From assembly GCA_013115135.1 (NCBI GenBank), contig JABANP010000908.1, positions 1 through 12,540 of the forward strand: a DNA stretch of 12,540 nt, written 5' to 3'. This document shows positions 1 through 8,446 of the stretch, piece after piece. Within the stretch, counting starts at the first letter, position 1. Every line of letters begins with the position of its first letter. A program made the position numbers and the translations under genes. Origin of the DNA: Perkinsus olseni. Its lineage: Eukaryota > Perkinsozoa > Perkinsida > Perkinsidae. A model generated the notes under the pieces. That model searched no databases and was not told the DNA's origin. It worked only from the letters and a program-made list of their open reading frames with translations.

Positions 1-1
1 A

Positions 2-618
2 GCGTTGTGCTTACCCGGTCGGTGTCAGTTCCCTCGTCCTACTCATATCGCGTTGCTCGTATCCGTGCTGCTCTCGTTATTCGCTGCTCGCGCCATCTGC
101 TTCACCGAGAGCAGGATCGTCAGGACCGCAAAGCCCACCTAAAGATGTTCCGTGGCTCTTTGGTCAGACTGGGAGGACACAATGTTCTACATCAGACCAG
201 CCCTTGACAACTGCAAGACGAGGCTCCGAACTGGTGACGCCATCGAAGGGAATACCTGCCTAGCGGCCCACATGACCGCGTCTTGCGCGAGAGAGAATAA
301 GGACGTCGTGGTCTACCGTTGTGGGTGATGACTGGGAAGTCGACGAGTACAACTCCCGGATCATCGGACGCGAACGACGGTGATAGCGGTTCGGCACCCT
401 CAAGTTGCCTGATATCCCCGTGAACACAAAGGGACTTGACGGAGAAGCTGAATAGTGTCGTTGCACGGAGCGGATTCGTCAAGGGGCAATTTCATGTGGG
501 GCATGGAGCATCTTTTACACGGTAGCTTGGCGAGGAGTTGATAAAGGTCTTTCGTTAACCACTGCGAGAAAGGCATGAAGAGGTTTTGTCGTGTGAACGA
601 CGCCAGCAGCAGCGGTGA
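2..618 (+). pseudogene. Decayed signal peptide plus first copy of the repeat domain
   Basis: Frame 2 at about 44-103 encodes a typical secretory leader core (HIALLVSVLLSLFAARAICF), with no stop between position 2 and the TAA at 140; its ATG would lie left of the window. Frame 3 at about 108-177 then reads SPPKDVPWLFGQTG, matching the SSDIPFLYGVSG that opens each intact downstream domain. Frame 2 from 182 reads MFYIRPALDNC and later GNTCLAAHMTASC, matching FYIRPRLDKC and SNTCVAAHLAASC. Frame 3 from 318 continues with VVGDDWEVDEYNSRII up to stops at 381-386. Frame 1 from 433 gives DLTEKLNSVVA up to a stop at 523. The first three conserved cysteines survive, but the copy needs at least three frameshifts, has several stops, and lacks the C-terminal third of the domain. 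It is much more divergent than the two intact copies, so an old decayed repeat is likelier than sequencing error, though assembly indels cannot be excluded. Confidence 0.7.
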
Positions 619-840
619 TCCGCAAGGTTCATTGACGACGATGAAGTTCCTCCTCAAGAGAAGCGTATCGACAAAGCTACAGGAGACATAGACAACAAGG
701 CTCCATCTGAGAAGAACACCGGCAACGAGGCTTCAACTAAGAAGGATAACGGCAGCGAGGCTTCAACTAAGAAGGATAACGGCAGCGAGGCCTCAACTAA
801 GGCACAAACAGAGGAGGAGAACTCTGAGGCTACATCCAAG
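619..840 (+). other. In-frame upstream extension of the repeat gene without an ATG
   Basis: The codons between the TGA at 616-618 and the ATG at 841 are all open and in phase with the 677-codon frame. They encode a charged linker (for example FIDDDEVPPQEKRIDK, then EASTKKDNGS units, then AQTEEENSEATSK). The last part matches AQTEEKSSGATSK in the linker before domain 2, so this is coding-derived linker sequence and not a leader. It shows that the original reading frame ran through from the decayed copy. Confidence 0.75.
721..801 (+). repeat. 30-base tandem repeat in the linker
   Basis: Two full units (721-750 and 751-780, differing at one base) and a partial third (781-801). Each unit encodes a ten-residue repeat, EASTKKDNGS or a close variant. 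The period is a multiple of three, so expansion or contraction keeps the frame. Confidence 0.9.
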
Positions 841-1659
841 ATGAAGGTCTACGATGGAGCTAAGGGTAACCACCACGGCAAGGTTAAATCTAAGAAGGAA
901 CCCTCGGAGTTTTTATGGAAGAAGAAACATCAGAAGGTCTCCTCTGACGACACTCCCAAGAGTCCGAGCTCCTCCAGTGACATCCCCTTCCTCTATGGCG
1001 TTAGCGGGAGGGAGACCTTTTACATCCGCCCCAGGCTGGATAAATGCAAACTGTCTGCGCGCAAGTTGCGGTCTGATGAGTCTAACACGTGTGTAGCGGC
1101 CCACCTAGCTGCATCCTGCGAGAAGAGGGCCGATATGGACGTGACGGTATACGTCATGACTGATACCAATTGGGAGTCGAAGGGGTATAACTCGACCATC
1201 ATTGAAAGTGACGGTAAGATGGAGTTCGATACCCTGACAGCCCACGGAAATCCACACCCTGACTTGACCCACAGCCTTAACGCTGTTAAGACACTGTACG
1301 AGCTCGATACGTCCATTCACAATATACCATATGGGAGAGATTTCTTCTACGGCGCGCACAAGGATACCAAACAGGCCCTCTACGTGGATCTCTTCGCACC
1401 TCATACGAGAGGGTTCTGCCATCTTAACGGCAAAGCTATGGGCGAAGAAGATAAGATTCTCGTCTTTCCCGTCGGCCGCTCGCTTCTCGGTAAAATTACC
1501 AGCGAGGGGTTAACCGAGTATGTCATGCTTGAGGGGTTCGTGCACGAAGAGGTTAACAATCCTTCGAACCCCAGCACTTATTGGATGGGTACCGAGGGTC
1601 AGTACACTCATCGTCTCAGACAGTGCGATGGCCTGGGTAAGTGGTACAGAAGGTTTGCC
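802..1659 (+). repeat. Repeat unit 1 of the tandem protein gene
   Basis: Homologous to 1987-2871 with an offset of exactly 1185 bases (395 codons) over most of its length. It starts at AQTEEE in the linker and ends at WYRRFA. The stretches 941-1004 (64 bases) and 1559-1628 (70 bases) are identical to 2126-2189 and 2771-2840, while the sequence between them has clearly diverged. Confidence 0.9.
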
Positions 1660-2874
1660 CACTACGCGACCACACCTGAGAAGAACGTTGACAACGGGGC
1701 TACATTAGAGGAGAACACGGACGTCGAGGCGTTAACCAAGAAGGGAGACCGCGGCGAGCCTTTATCGAAGGAGAAACCTTACAAGGGTCAACCTGAGGGG
1801 AGCGACGATGATGAACCTGTCTCCGCGGAGAATAAACATAAGGGCTTTCTCAGTGGGCCACGCAACAAGGCTCCATCCAAGGAGGAGAGCGGCGACGAGG
1901 CTTTGAGCAAAAAAGGCGACCGTGGCGAACCTCGATCACAGGAGAAACGATACCGGACGCTACCTGAGGAGAAACCCCACGCTAAGGCTCAAACAGAGGA
2001 GAAGAGCTCGGGGGCCACATCCAAGATGAAGGTCTACGATGGAGCGAAGGAGAAACACCACGGCAAGGTTACATCTAAGAAGAAACCCTCTGAGGCTCTA
2101 TGGAAGAGGAAACATCAGAAGGCCCCCTCTGACGACACTCCCAAGAGTCCGAGCTCCTCCAGTGACATCCCCTTCCTCTATGGCGTTAGTGGGAAAGATA
2201 CCTTCTACATCCGCCCCAAGCTGGACACATGCAAACTGTCTCTCCATAAGTTGGGGTCTGATGAGTCAAACACATGTGTAGCGGCCTACGCTGCTGCGTC
2301 CTGTCAGAAGAGGGCCGATATGGACGTGACGGTATACGTCGTGAGTGATACCAATTTTGAGTCGAAGGAGTATAATTCTACTATCATTGAAAGTGGCGAT
2401 AAGATGGAGTTCGATACCCTGACGGCCCACGGAAATCCCCAACCTGACCTGACCAAGAGGCTGAATGGAGTCAAGGAAATGTACGAGCTCGATACATCCA
2501 GTCGCAATATGCCTTACGGGAGAGATTTCTTCTACGGCGTCCATAAGGATACCGAACAGGCCCTCTACGTGGATCTCTTCGCGCCTTATACGAGAGGGTT
2601 CTGCCATATTAACGGCAAAGCTATGCGCGAAGGAGATAAAGTTCTAGTTCTTCCTGTCGGCCGTTCGCTCCTCGGTCGAATCACCAGAGGTGGGTCCACC
2701 GAGTATCTCATGCTTGAGGGGATCGTAAACGGTAATAATCTCGAGGATGAGGAGGACGGTGAGGACGTAGATCCTTCGAACCCCAGCACTTATTGGATGG
2801 GTACCGAGGGTCAGTACACTCATCGTCTCAGACAGTGCGACGACCTTGTCAAGTGGTACAGAAGGTTTGCCTAG
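841..2874 (+). CDS. Two-domain tandem-repeat protein, likely secreted ancestrally, unknown family
   Basis: A single open frame of 677 codons ending in TAG. I do not recognise the family. Domain 1 (about residues 48-273) and domain 2 (about 443-677) are homologous from IPFLYGVSG to KWYRRFA and share five cysteines: 69, 84, 93, 193, 262 and 464, 479, 488, 588, 666. Shared motifs include YGRDFFYG, ALYVDLFAP, TRGFCH, VGRSLLG and PSTYWMGTEGQYTHRLRQC. Domain 2 carries a short acidic insert (EDEEDGED) near its end. The linker (about 274-442) is rich in K, E, D, S and G and probably disordered; it contains two copies of GDRGEP (from residues 302 and 359). The frame is open upstream to 619 and the codons around 802-841 are repeated at 1987-2026, so Met 1 lies inside a repeat unit. 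The protein may originally have begun with the signal peptide near position 44. Without that leader, a product starting at 841 would be cytosolic or non-functional. No introns are needed. Confidence 0.85.
   Translation: MKVYDGAKGNHHGKVKSKKEPSEFLWKKKHQKVSSDDTPKSPSSSSDIPFLYGVSGRETFYIRPRLDKCKLSARKLRSDESNTCVAAHLAASCEKRADMDVTVYVMTDTNWESKGYNSTIIESDGKMEFDTLTAHGNPHPDLTHSLNAVKTLYELDTSIHNIPYGRDFFYGAHKDTKQALYVDLFAPHTRGFCHLNGKAMGEEDKILVFPVGRSLLGKITSEGLTEYVMLEGFVHEEVNNPSNPSTYWMGTEGQYTHRLRQCDGLGKWYRRFAHYATTPEKNVDNGATLEENTDVEALTKKGDRGEPLSKEKPYKGQPEGSDDDEPVSAENKHKGFLSGPRNKAPSKEESGDEALSKKGDRGEPRSQEKRYRTLPEEKPHAKAQTEEKSSGATSKMKVYDGAKEKHHGKVTSKKKPSEALWKRKHQKAPSDDTPKSPSSSSDIPFLYGVSGKDTFYIRPKLDTCKLSLHKLGSDESNTCVAAYAAASCQKRADMDVTVYVVSDTNFESKEYNSTIIESGDKMEFDTLTAHGNPQPDLTKRLNGVKEMYELDTSSRNMPYGRDFFYGVHKDTEQALYVDLFAPYTRGFCHINGKAMREGDKVLVLPVGRSLLGRITRGGSTEYLMLEGIVNGNNLEDEEDGEDVDPSNPSTYWMGTEGQYTHRLRQCDDLVKWYRRFA
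1987..2871 (+). repeat. Repeat unit 2 of the tandem protein gene
   Basis: Second intact unit, running from AQTEEK to the last codon before the TAG. Relative to unit 1 it has an acidic insert near 2740-2772 and many silent and replacement changes in the central part, but blocks of exact identity at both ends of the domain. Confidence 0.9.
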
Positions 2875-3376
2875 GTAAATGTCGTGGCCCAGCTGGCTGG
2901 AGGGCTTTAGATGGTAATCGTGACGAGCGTGCATGTTGTTGTTGATGTTAGTTGTCGTGTTGTTCGAATCGTCGAGTTGTGTTAAGATCAAGTCTGTCAC
3001 GACTGAGATTCTCAGCCCAATCATTATGTCATGTAAGGGCTCGGAGTAAGCTCTGAGCGTGATCACAGAATGGTGTTAAGTCAACCCTTCAGAGTAGCGT
3101 TGAACCTATGGTGCCAGTTGCTGTTGAGTCATTCGAGGTGAGGCCTCGCCTGAGACTCGAACGATGATCCTCCGTTTGGGTCAGACGGGGAGAGTTCATC
3201 AGCCAGAGGTGTATGTCGAGTGAGGAGGCGAGTTCTCAACTCCTTGCACTGCGCCCTTGGCGCTGGAATACCAAGATAAGTCCACGTTGTGTTGAATCCA
3301 GACTCGGGCTCGGGCGAGTACCGACAAGAGCATGTCGAAAGGGTTGGGAATTCAACCCACCCCATGACCGAAACAA
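2875..3376. other. Convergent intergenic region, no gene seen
   Basis: About 500 bases between the end of the + strand repeat gene and the end of the - strand candidate gene. Only short frames without recognisable content. A small hairpin (GGGTTG and CAACCC around GGAATT) lies at 3342-3359. I see no RNA gene. Confidence 0.5.
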
Positions 3377-4122
3377 TCATACAGTTGGAATTGTGTCATG
3401 GACATTCCTGGCAGCCCTCTGTAACTGTAAAGACTCGACTTTTTTCCTGTCCTTGGCCGCAGCTCGCTGATACTGAAGGCTCTTTTCCGTGACCTTCAGC
3501 AGGGCGATCAACATCCCGAGGTCATCGGCACTCCCAATTCAGAAATGGGAACTCACCTTGGCTCGGAAGCTCTGGAGTGATCCCTCTTCGTCCATTCTGG
3601 TACCTACCGCCCGGGAAAATTCCAGGACGGAAGGTTAGCCGAAAAGTTGAAATCTGCCTGATTCCCCTGCAGCGCGACCTTCGAACCGATTTCTCAATGT
3701 GAACCGTCTCACTCTGCCCTCCCGATCTCCCATGGTATTTTGCGCGCTCTCTCGCCATTGCTGCTGCCTGGCTTGCAACTTCGCAGCGCATCCCGACATC
3801 CCCGGGTCCACCTTAAGTGTAAAAGATACGTGGTGAAAAGATATGCCCTGGCTGCACCTGTATCCTCCTGTCCGACCGCCCGAGCTCTTCCTTCGGACCA
3901 CGCTCCGACTCCGCTGAACATGTGCTTGGCTAGCTCCGATGATGCCGCACTGTCCCGTGCACGCAGTGACTGACGTACGAGGAATAAGTCAAGGTCGAAT
4001 GTGCGTAGAACACTCGTTGCCAAGGACTGGATTCGCCTCTCGAATTTCGCGATTGACATGCTCCGCGTTGCAACCCCTTGAAATCCTGGCGTGGGTGGTT
4101 TATCACGGATCGTTGAAGCCAT
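3377..4122 (-). CDS. Putative spliced gene, structure unresolved
   Basis: Not recognised. Three stretches read like coding sequence. A 5' frame starts at the ATG at 4122 (MASTIRDKPPTPGFQGVATR onward, about 85 codons). A middle frame covers roughly 3560-3800 (for example QISTFRLTFRPGIFPGGRYQ); it can be joined in phase to the first by removing an intron from the GTGCAG after GQEDT to the acceptor before GTGGAC near 3800. A last frame covers about 3377-3530, reading MLIALLKVTEKSLQYQRAAA and then KDRKKVESLQLQRAAR before TGA; it looks like a charged amphipathic helix. The join between the middle and last parts is ambiguous because the strong GTGAGT donor near 3556 is out of phase with the best-looking last frame. 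The first ATG lies 93 bases downstream of the TPR gene's stop, on the same strand. Confidence 0.3.
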
Positions 4123-4214
4123 TGTGAACTGCAGCGTCTCGCCGTCAATCCGGATTTGTCATATCTAGTGAGCCTTTCTAGCCTGCCTCTGGCGGTTAAG
4201 TTCAACCCTCGAGG

Positions 4215-4854
4215 TCATACACAGGGATCAACGCTTGTGACGATCATGTCATTGAGAACTTGTGCGCCAAGCTAGGTGCAAAAAGACCTCATCTTCCGAA
4301 GAAGGCGGGAGAGGAGGAAATCGCTCACAGTTGCTTCCTGGACCAGCCGTTTGGCCAATACACTCTCGCCGTCCACTTCGAGCATCGCTCTAGCGCAGCG
4401 ATCGAAATCATCCCATTCGCCGAGTTCCTTGTGGCACAGGGCCATGCGATACCTGGTACCAGGGGCAAGAGGAAATGACTAGTTGCACCGTTCTCAGTAT
4501 CCAGACCGTCTCACAGAGTCTTCAACATTATTTCCGGCTCGTCCTCGCCACCGAGTAAGATGCACTTGAGTGCTCGCATTGCTTCACGAGGCTCATGACA
4601 CTTCAGATGTGCCATCGCAAGGTTCAAATATAAGGACCGCTCGAAGTCCCAGTCAGAGAAGTCCAACTCTGCTCCTTCTTCCTGCACACGTGGAAGGAGT
4701 GCTCATGGCGTAGACCTCCCTGGGGGATCCCTACAGCATCGCCCAAGTCGCCAAGCATCTCAACAGCTTCTCGCCAGCAATTGGCTGCTGTCCTGAAGTC
4801 ACCATTCCTGTATTTGGCCAAGCCTTCCTCTTTCAAAGTCCGGACGTCAGTCAT
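4215..4854 (-). CDS. Small TPR protein, four exons
   Basis: Proposed exons: 4854-4735, 4681-4515, 4452-4329, 4271-4215; introns of 53, 62 and 57 bases, all GT-AG and in phase; product about 155 residues. Exon 1 starts MTDVRTLKEEGLAKYRNGDF followed by RTAANCWREAVEML, a classic first tetratricopeptide repeat (small residues in helix A, a Tyr before GDF, Ala and Trp in helix B). Exon 2 gives SLYLNLAMAHLKCHEPREAM, a second repeat. Exon 3 gives LYRMALCHKELGEWDDFDRC, a third. TPR proteins bind partner proteins, often chaperones, through the concave face; no enzymatic domain is visible, so the partner is unknown. Three repeats make it minimal for a TPR fold. The last exon (18 codons) is the least certain part. 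Start choice: the ATG lies six residues before the first helix, as in many soluble TPR proteins. Confidence 0.8.
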
Positions 4855-5019
4855 GACGAGCCGCGACCAACGTAGCGATTGAGAGTTTCAACTGCAGCTT
4901 CTCTGAGTCTCGCCGAAGCTCTACCCCACACAATACGCTTAGAATGAGAATCAAAGGCCCATACAAGTATAAACGCGGTGGGGATGAGAGGAAACGTAAC
5001 ACATCAAATCGCCGTGAGT

Positions 5020-6651
5020 TCACAGCTTGGCTTTATCGAATATGCCGTGTCGCCCTTCTCGGTTCTTAGCGAAACGAAAGGCACCTGTCTTCGTCTCGCC
5101 ACTGCGGATAGTCCTCAAGCCACGTTCACATTCTCGCCGGAGGAGGCTCGCCCGGTCCGCATGCCTGAACAGCTGAGCTGCGCCCACGTCGATATTACCG
5201 TTAAGCTAATGGAGCAACAACCCAACAGAGGAAACTCACGTCGCCAAGAAGGCAGTGCAATACAGACTAGTTTATAGTACGTAGAGATCGACCGTCTGCA
5301 AGAATGGTGAAAAATGATCAGTACTCCAGAGTGGCTTACCGAGCATGAAGCAGCCCTAGTCGGTCGGACTGCATGCAGTGTTGAGGGAAGCCAGCGATGA
5401 TGGTGGCGAGCCTGCATTGGAATGAAGAAGTGACTCCCCCGAGATGGGAGCTCAGCCGAAACACACGAAGAGGCCAGCAATCCTCATGCTGATCACCCTA
5501 AGAACTTAGCAGGCGTCACTTGGGTGACCGAAAAGTGTTAGTGCGAAAACGCTTTACTTGATCGCTTCGGGTACGAGATCCTCAGTCCGCTCGACCATAC
5601 GAGTGGCCAGCCCCCAGCGAACTGCTTCTTCAGCTTCAACGGCGCGACCGGTGAGTATCTGAGCTCAGTCAGCCGTGCACCAGGCGCGGTTGGCTCCATT
5701 CTAGAACAGTGGGCCCACGGACCATATCCATTGCTCGACTGTGGCCTATGAGACTCGGTAGATTAATCGTGCCGCCGTCGACCAAGGGAACACCAAACCT
5801 GATGTGGCGGCAGGAACTACAGCTACAAAGGATGGGTCGGATGAGCAGAGTTGACTCAATCATAGAAAGGGAGCATTCAGATCGAGCGAGTCGGCTGTTG
5901 ACAGACGAGCATTTCCTCAAGAGAGTTGACCAGGAGCATCTGGCTGATGCTATTGTCTTCACCTCCTGCAGTAGACTCCAAACTTCGCTGTGCGGTCGAT
6001 GATACGCATATCGCACCACGCGGCGAGCTCAAGCCCACCGGCAACAGCGTGTCCTGACACGGCCGCGATGACTGGTTTGGAAAGTGTTAGCCGGGCGACT
6101 AAGAAAACCAGCATACCACGCCATACGCAACTTACAGCCCGAGCATGGCCTGAACCGAGCCGCAGAGACCCAGCTCACATCCCAGCGGGGATTTATCCCC
6201 TCAATGGAGATAGCCGGAGCTAGATCCTCTCCCTTCGATATCGAGCTCAAGTCAGCGCCGGCACAGAAGTCCTTGCCACAGCCGTGTATGATCTGATATA
6301 CACTCATCACGATCTCGCTCGACCTCCCATCAACAGCCATAATCAACGGCCCGTAAACCGACTCCGAGGACACCCACGAAGCGGTTCTTTCAACTTGTGG
6401 AGCAGATCGCATCGCTCTTGTTGTTCTGGACCCTAGCCATCATTGCTCTATGCCGTAGTTATGCAAGAGGCGCCGCCCAAACTCTCCCCTACCGCAACTC
6501 TGGCAGATTTATTCTCGTCGAAATCTTTGAGCGTTCGGTAGAGAGCATCTGCCATCGGTCGGTCGATCGCGTTCCTCACACTTGGTCTGTTGAGGGATAT
6601 GAGGAGTATCTCATGCCTGTCGCCTGCCAAAGATGTATTAATGGACGCCAT
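5020..6651 (-). CDS. Enoyl-CoA hydratase/isomerase (crotonase) family protein, seven exons
   Basis: Proposed exons: 6651-6493, 6292-6136, 6098-5963, 5798-5723, 5658-5558, 5411-5340, 5164-5020; about 281 residues, all introns GT-AG. Crotonases act on acyl-CoA thioesters. Family marks in order: ISLNRPSVRNAIDRPMADAL (about 19-38), GCGKDFCAGADLSSI (57-71, first oxyanion-hole strand), LSKPVIAAVSGHAVAGGLEL (111-130, second oxyanion hole and Glu 129), FGVYCRRFGVPLVDGG (145-160), LTGRAVEAEEAVRWGLATR, FPQHCMQSDR, and the C-terminal TIRSGETK and GRHGIFDKAKL. Glu 129 matches the first catalytic Glu of classical hydratases; the position of the second lies in FGVYC and has no acid, so the exact reaction is uncertain. 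Between GADL and LSKP the protein is longer than I expect for relatives, so the exon 2 to exon 3 join (37-base intron) is the weakest. The start is the nearest ATG before the homologous part; an upstream leader exon is possible. Confidence 0.9.
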
Positions 6652-7023
6652 CCAATAACTGCGACCAAGCCAATAGCTATCTTCCGGTTCATAGGCGCTT
6701 CCCGAAAGTTGCATCTCACAGGTCGCGACCAAGGTTGGTTATACTCAACGCAAGAGGTACAGCTCTCATGAAAAGTATCCCTTTGCCATCAAAGCCAAAA
6801 GGATAATGAGGAGGAAGGCTATAGTCGAGTATGGCGTTCCTATACTGTGAGTCCCTTCCGCACGCCGGGCTACGGTGGACCGATCTGTGAGGAAAATGAA
6901 GTCTCCCGGAGGCCTCCCATCCTGGTCGGCGCGGAAACGACACCGGCTATTGCATCGTTGAGTTTTGGAGCTCACCAGTTGATCTGCCCATCAGATAGGT
7001 TGACAGCTGCACGGGATTCTCCA
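6652..7023. other. Spacer between E2 and crotonase genes
   Basis: About 370 bases that should hold the 3' end of the E2 transcript and the promoter and 5' leader of the crotonase. No TATA-like or other motif stands out. A short - strand ATG frame here (MRAVPLALSITNLGRDL, ending near 6721) is followed by GTGAGA and could be a leader exon, but the phase does not join cleanly to exon 1. Confidence 0.4.
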
Positions 7024-8446
7024 TTATCGCTCCTGTGATGCGCCGAGCCCTATCTTCAAAGCCTCGCTTGTCACGCCGATATCTGATGCTAAGGATACTA
7101 ACGGAGCGAGCATCACAACAAGATACACTCTAAACAGCGGCGAGGCGGCAACAACGTGGTTGAACAGGCGGCCGGCATGACGTTCAATATTCAAAGCAAC
7201 CTCTTACAAATCTAGAGCATCCGAGTTGAGGCCGTGGTCAGGGTTGGCATCCGTGAGTAGGGAAAGGACCGCTACGCATACTTTCTCGACGCCTGAAAGT
7301 GAATGCACTGCATGTACCAAAGTGGAAGGTACCGGGCCCGGCGATGCGGATATCTACCCAAAACAACCAGTCTGTGGATTCCCTTAGATTCTCCCGAGAA
7401 CAGTAATAGGATTGAGTTTAAGCAGAAGAGATAGTACGATCAGGGTTGAAATCGTCTACCGTCACGAAGTTTGGCGCTGCTCGTGCAGTTTCTTAGGTTA
7501 AACTCACAGGCCGCCCGAAGCGGTGGGCCATCCCCACCCCCTTGCAACTCAAAGTCTTATATTGCCGAGAGGGAAGTCATCGTTTCTAGGGGTGGTAGAC
7601 AATTATAGAGCGGAGTGCCGACTCCCGCTTACTCATAATAGGGGACCACATTTCCTGATTCAGGAGGATATCCATGCACACGCCGCCTGTTGTTGGGCAG
7701 ATATTAGGGTGATAGGGTATAGTGGTGAGAGCAAACCTCACCCCTGGTGCCTTGAAGGGGTACCCATCACCAAGTGTTACGACCTGAACCCGCACTTGAG
7801 GACTCACGCATCTACAACATCGGCATCATGATGCTGATCACGAGCATTCGAGTGTTTGTGTGAGTCTTGGGTCCAACGCCGCTTCCGACTTAGTCAGGTT
7901 CTTGCCGATTCGCTCGCTTAGGGGCTCTATGTAGCGATTGAAACACGGTATGATCAGATGGTTCGTTAACCTCAGGAAGTTCGTGCTCCGAGCTCCGAAC
8001 ATTCGAGCAGAAGATGTATTGTTCATGACGGTCACACTTCGGCCGTAGCGAATGAATATCCAGATGATGAGAGCGGTGGCTTTCCCGCTTCGCAGAGGCA
8101 ATGGGAGAATCAGAATGGCCAAGCACGAGAATCCCCCCTAGCTGCCGCGATGGTTTTTGACGATGCGAATTCCTTCGAGAGGGGATTACCAGCTTGAAGA
8201 TTCCAGCAGAATATGGGCTGTCCCCTGAAAACAAGATACAGAGCATTTTACAATCCAACGCAAAAAGGACGGTGTGACCGCCACTGGGGCACGGGGCGTC
8301 CAAAAACACGTGGGATCCTCACCGGCTCCATGCAGCGTTATCATAACGGTCTGCTCGTCGATCATCCTGGCCTCATCGATTTCTTCTCTCCCGACTAAGG
8401 CCTCTAGCTGTTCGAGCTCCTTCTCGACCCGGGACCGACTCACCAT
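7024..8446 (-). CDS. Ubiquitin-conjugating enzyme E2, five exons
   Basis: Proposed exons: 8446-8323, 8224-8190, 7783-7633, 7292-7208, 7129-7024; introns of 98, 406, 340 and 78 bases, all GT-AG and in phase; about 166 residues. E2 enzymes carry ubiquitin or a ubiquitin-like protein as a thioester and pass it to substrates with an E3. The N-terminal helix (SRVEKELEQLEAL) is followed by the beta sheet (TVMITLHGAGDSPYSAGIFK, then LVVTLGDGYPFKAPGVRF), the HPN motif at 78-80, the catalytic Cys 89 in GGVCMDIL, Trp 99 in MWSP, and the crossover helix ending in LSLLTDANPDHGLNSDALD. Two extra residues lie before the HPN motif. After the DHGL turn the usual last helix is not seen; the spliced tail is instead VYLVVMLAPLVSLASDIGV plus a polar end. 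Exons 1-4 are secure; exon 5 depends on one splice call (donor GTAAGA at 7207, acceptor TTTAG). Confidence 0.9.

Noticed and set aside
654..839. - strand frame with repeated VEASLPLSFL
   Set aside because: It is the antisense reading of the 30-base minisatellite in the + strand linker.
3140..3210. Possible tRNA suggested by GTTCGAGTC on the - strand
   Set aside because: The T stem does not pair and no acceptor stem is present.
4978..5277. 99-codon + strand open frame
   Set aside because: It is the antisense shadow of the last crotonase exon and adjoining intron.
5115..5295. Apparent crotonase exon continuing from the acceptor at 5296 (RSISTYYKLV)
   Set aside because: The acceptor at 5165 joins in the same phase to the true C-terminus with SGETK and GRHG motifs; the 5115-5295 frame has no family resemblance.
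7586..7632. Read-through of E2 exon 3 giving KRESALRSII, which resembles an E2 helix
   Set aside because: A strong GTAAGC donor at 7632 joins in phase to SVEKVCVAVLSLLTDANPD, which matches the family far better; the read-through stops soon after.
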